Below, piece by piece: positions 62,040 through 64,000 of a DNA stretch of 64,000 bases (within the stretch, counting starts at the first letter, position 1; the number at the start of each line of letters is the position of its first letter). Position numbers and translations under genes: made by a program. This DNA comes from an uncultured Christensenella sp. (GTDB taxonomy: Bacteria > Bacillota > Clostridia > Christensenellales > UBA3700), in assembly GCA_910584975.1 (NCBI GenBank), contig CAJUEA010000003.1, positions 35,168 through 99,167 of the forward strand. The letters run 5' to 3'. The notes beneath the pieces were generated by a model. The model was given only the letters and a program-made list of their open reading frames with translations. It ran no database searches and was not told the origin of the DNA.

Positions 62040-63740
62040 ATGTTACGCACACTTACAATCAACAATATAGCCTTAATAAGTTTTGCAGAAATTGATTTTT
62101 CACAAGGCTTGAATATTCTGACTGGTGAGACAGGAGCAGGTAAATCTATCATTATAGATTCCCTCAATTTTGTGCTTGGCGAAAGGGCAGACAGGTCGCT
62201 TATTCGTGAAGGAGAGGACGAGGCTGTTGTTGAGGCAGAATTTGACAACATCAATCAAATCACTCAAGCGATTTTGAAGGAGTATGAAATTGACTTTGAC
62301 GATGGCTTGATTTTGTCAAGAAAAATGGGTGTGGATGGCAAAAATGTTTGCCGTATAAATGGAATAAAAGTTACAGTCAGTGCGCTAAAAAGCATAGCAT
62401 CATCTTTGGTGGATATTTATGGTCAGCACGAAAATGCAGTGCTGTTGAACAGCGATAATCACATTGGCATTTTGGATAATTTTATTGGCGAAAAAATTGA
62501 TGACGCAAAGGATGAATATTTGCAGGCTTACAGAAATTTCAAACAAGTTAAAAATAAACTTAGTGAATACAGCAAAATGACAGATGTGGAAATTCGTTTG
62601 GAAATTTTGCAAAAACAACTGGATGAAATCAATGAGGCAAACATTGTAATTGGCGAAGAAGAGGAACTGCAACAAAGATGCGATATGTATGACAATGCAG
62701 AGGAAATTGTGCGTAGTTCAAGCAATGCGTATACTTTGCTTAATGGTGATATGGAAAATAATGCTTGTGACAACATTTATAGTGCAATCAAAGAACTCGG
62801 CAGAATAGAAGAGTACAATGCAAATATTTCAGAATACATTTCAAGACTAGAAGAGACAAGAATTGAGCTTGCAGACATTGCCTCAAGTGTGGATTCAATT
62901 GCTAATGGCGTAAGCGTGGATGAGTACGAGGCACAGCGTGATATTGCAAGATTGCACACAATTCATAACATAGAAGGTAAGTATGGCAACACTGAGGAAC
63001 TTGTTTTGGCATATAGGGATAAAATTGCTAGCGAAGTTGAGGAGTTGTCTAACTACAGCTTTATGCTTGAAAAATTGACAAATGATTATCAAATTGCACT
63101 TGATAAGCTTGAGCAAACTGGTATTGATTTGAGTGATGTAAGAAAAACTTTTGCAAAACAATTTGAAAATCTTGTTGTGGCAGAACTTAAAGAATTGGGA
63201 ATGCCTAACACTGGATTTGCCGTGGATATTGTTACTTATAATGATATTGAAACAATTGCAAACAAGGCAAGCAGTGAGGGTATTGATATTATTGAATTTT
63301 TGATTTCTCCAAACTTGGGTGAACCTCTAAAACCTCTTAAAAAAATCATAAGTGGTGGTGAAATGAGCAGATTTATGCTTGCAATCAAAAAGATAACAGC
63401 TCAAATTGACGGCGTAAATGTTATGGTGTTTGACGAAATTGACACTGGTATAAGTGGAAAAATTGCACAAGTTGTTGCAAACAAACTTTATGACATTTCA
63501 AATAGCAAACAAGTGCTTGCAGTCACTCATCTTCCACAATTGGCATCAATGGCTGACAGTCACTATTTGATTGCAAAAACAACAGATAATGAAAGAACAA
63601 AAACAAATGTCAAACTTTTAAATCAAGAGCAATCTGCCGTTGAAATTGCAAAAATGATTGACGGCTTGGAGGCAAGTGAATTTGCAATTCTTCATGCCTC
63701 AAAATTGATTGAAATTGCAAAGGAATATAAGGCAAATTAG
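62040..63740 (+). CDS. recN: DNA repair protein RecN
   Basis: RecN (566 residues) is an SMC-like ATPase for double-strand break repair. Walker A: GETGAGKSIIIDSL; the central coiled coil spans about 150-360; signature ISGGEMSRFMLAIK and Walker B VMVFDEIDTGISG follow. The ATG at 62040 has GGGGGTG ahead; GTG 62034 is an in-frame alternative. No LexA-like box in the gap. It is the last gene of the cluster. Confidence 0.95.
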   Translation: MLRTLTINNIALISFAEIDFSQGLNILTGETGAGKSIIIDSLNFVLGERADRSLIREGEDEAVVEAEFDNINQITQAILKEYEIDFDDGLILSRKMGVDGKNVCRINGIKVTVSALKSIASSLVDIYGQHENAVLLNSDNHIGILDNFIGEKIDDAKDEYLQAYRNFKQVKNKLSEYSKMTDVEIRLEILQKQLDEINEANIVIGEEEELQQRCDMYDNAEEIVRSSSNAYTLLNGDMENNACDNIYSAIKELGRIEEYNANISEYISRLEETRIELADIASSVDSIANGVSVDEYEAQRDIARLHTIHNIEGKYGNTEELVLAYRDKIASEVEELSNYSFMLEKLTNDYQIALDKLEQTGIDLSDVRKTFAKQFENLVVAELKELGMPNTGFAVDIVTYNDIETIANKASSEGIDIIEFLISPNLGEPLKPLKKIISGGEMSRFMLAIKKITAQIDGVNVMVFDEIDTGISGKIAQVVANKLYDISNSKQVLAVTHLPQLASMADSHYLIAKTTDNERTKTNVKLLNQEQSAVEIAKMIDGLEASEFAILHASKLIEIAKEYKAN

Positions 63741-63916
63741 CTTTTAAAATAAATAATAAATAAAGTTTTTATTAAATCTTTATATAATATTGATATTTTA
63801 AAAAAATAAAACTTAAAATGCTTAAAAAACTTAGTTATTCAATAAATGAATTATGCACAAAAATGTTATTATATTAAAATTTTTGAGTTAAAAGTTTTAA
63901 TTATAATAACAATTAT

Positions 63917-63992
63917 GCTACTGTGGCTCAGTCGGTAGAGCAGCTCACTCGTAATGAGCAGGTCGGCGGTTCGATCCCGCCCAGTAGCTCCA
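63917..63992 (+). tRNA. tRNA-Thr (anticodon CGT)
   Basis: A full cloverleaf: acceptor GCTACTG / CAGTAGC, D arm GCTC...GAGC, anticodon stem CTCAC / GTGAG type with loop CTCGTAA and anticodon CGT at 63950-63952 (positions 34-36), T arm GGCGG-TTCGATC-CCGCC. The terminal CCA is encoded (63990-63992). It decodes ACG. Confidence 0.95.
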
Positions 63993-64000
63993 CAACAAAA

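Noticed and set aside
1..64000. Prophage, insertion sequence or integrative element
   Set aside because: No transposase, integrase, phage structural gene or attachment repeat is visible; gene content is mostly core chromosome.

Overview
The window looks like a chromosomal segment of a low-GC, Gram-positive, endospore-forming bacterium of the Clostridia type. The evidence is: an hrcA-grpE-dnaK-dnaJ heat-shock cluster with a CIRCE operator, a large SRP RNA with an Alu domain, a complete spoIIIAA-AH operon, sporulation-type DUF421/DUF4363 and SpoVB-like genes, and the Firmicutes gene order asp23-nusB-folD-xseA-xseB-ispA-dxs-nadK-argR-recN. No rRNA operon or taxonomic marker is present that would allow closer placement; the style fits an uncultured gut lineage.

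Layout. 1-3081: a membrane-anchored BspA-type leucine-rich-repeat protein, cut by the window edge. 3444-8405: the CIRCE-controlled chaperone operon, with dnaJ set apart after a stem-loop. 8501-9304: a divergent Xre repressor / PH-domain pair. 9604-9876: SRP RNA. 10173-13076 (minus): a family 3 glycosidase with a long coiled-coil tail. 13580-15037: guaB, followed by about 950 bp of non-coding DNA holding an interspersed-repeat cluster and a 30-bp palindrome. 15995-24282: a six-gene FtsX/MacB-type ABC operon in which one ATPase lies between two related permease pairs and a lipoprotein closes the operon. 24533-26185 (minus): an acyl-CoA synthetase. 26390-28606: small genes including an AAC(6')-like acetyltransferase between two small proteins that have an apparent winged-helix-like N-terminus and a C-terminal membrane anchor. 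28774-33789: uvrB and uvrA. 34399-37207 (minus): DUF4363, DUF421 and a SpoVB-like flippase. 37289-42809: LysM protein, TIGR04086 protein and spoIIIAA-AH. 43211-53960: two tandem single-chain ABC-FtsX proteins, a lipoprotein and a 1540-residue InlB-repeat surface protein, with a structured leader at the front. 54326-63740: the asp23-to-recN housekeeping cluster. 63917-63992: tRNA-Thr(CGT).

The main functional themes are protein folding and secretion, DNA repair, sporulation, isoprenoid/NAD/folate metabolism, and cell-surface or envelope export (two unrelated-looking ABC/FtsX loci, each with a lipoprotein).

The most unusual non-coding signal is a short dispersed motif, close to TCAAAAATCGGTACTAAA, that recurs at least six times on both strands, between genes, at gene starts and once inside a coding linker. 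A related pair of near-identical sequences sits upstream of dnaJ and guaB. Its function is unknown to me.
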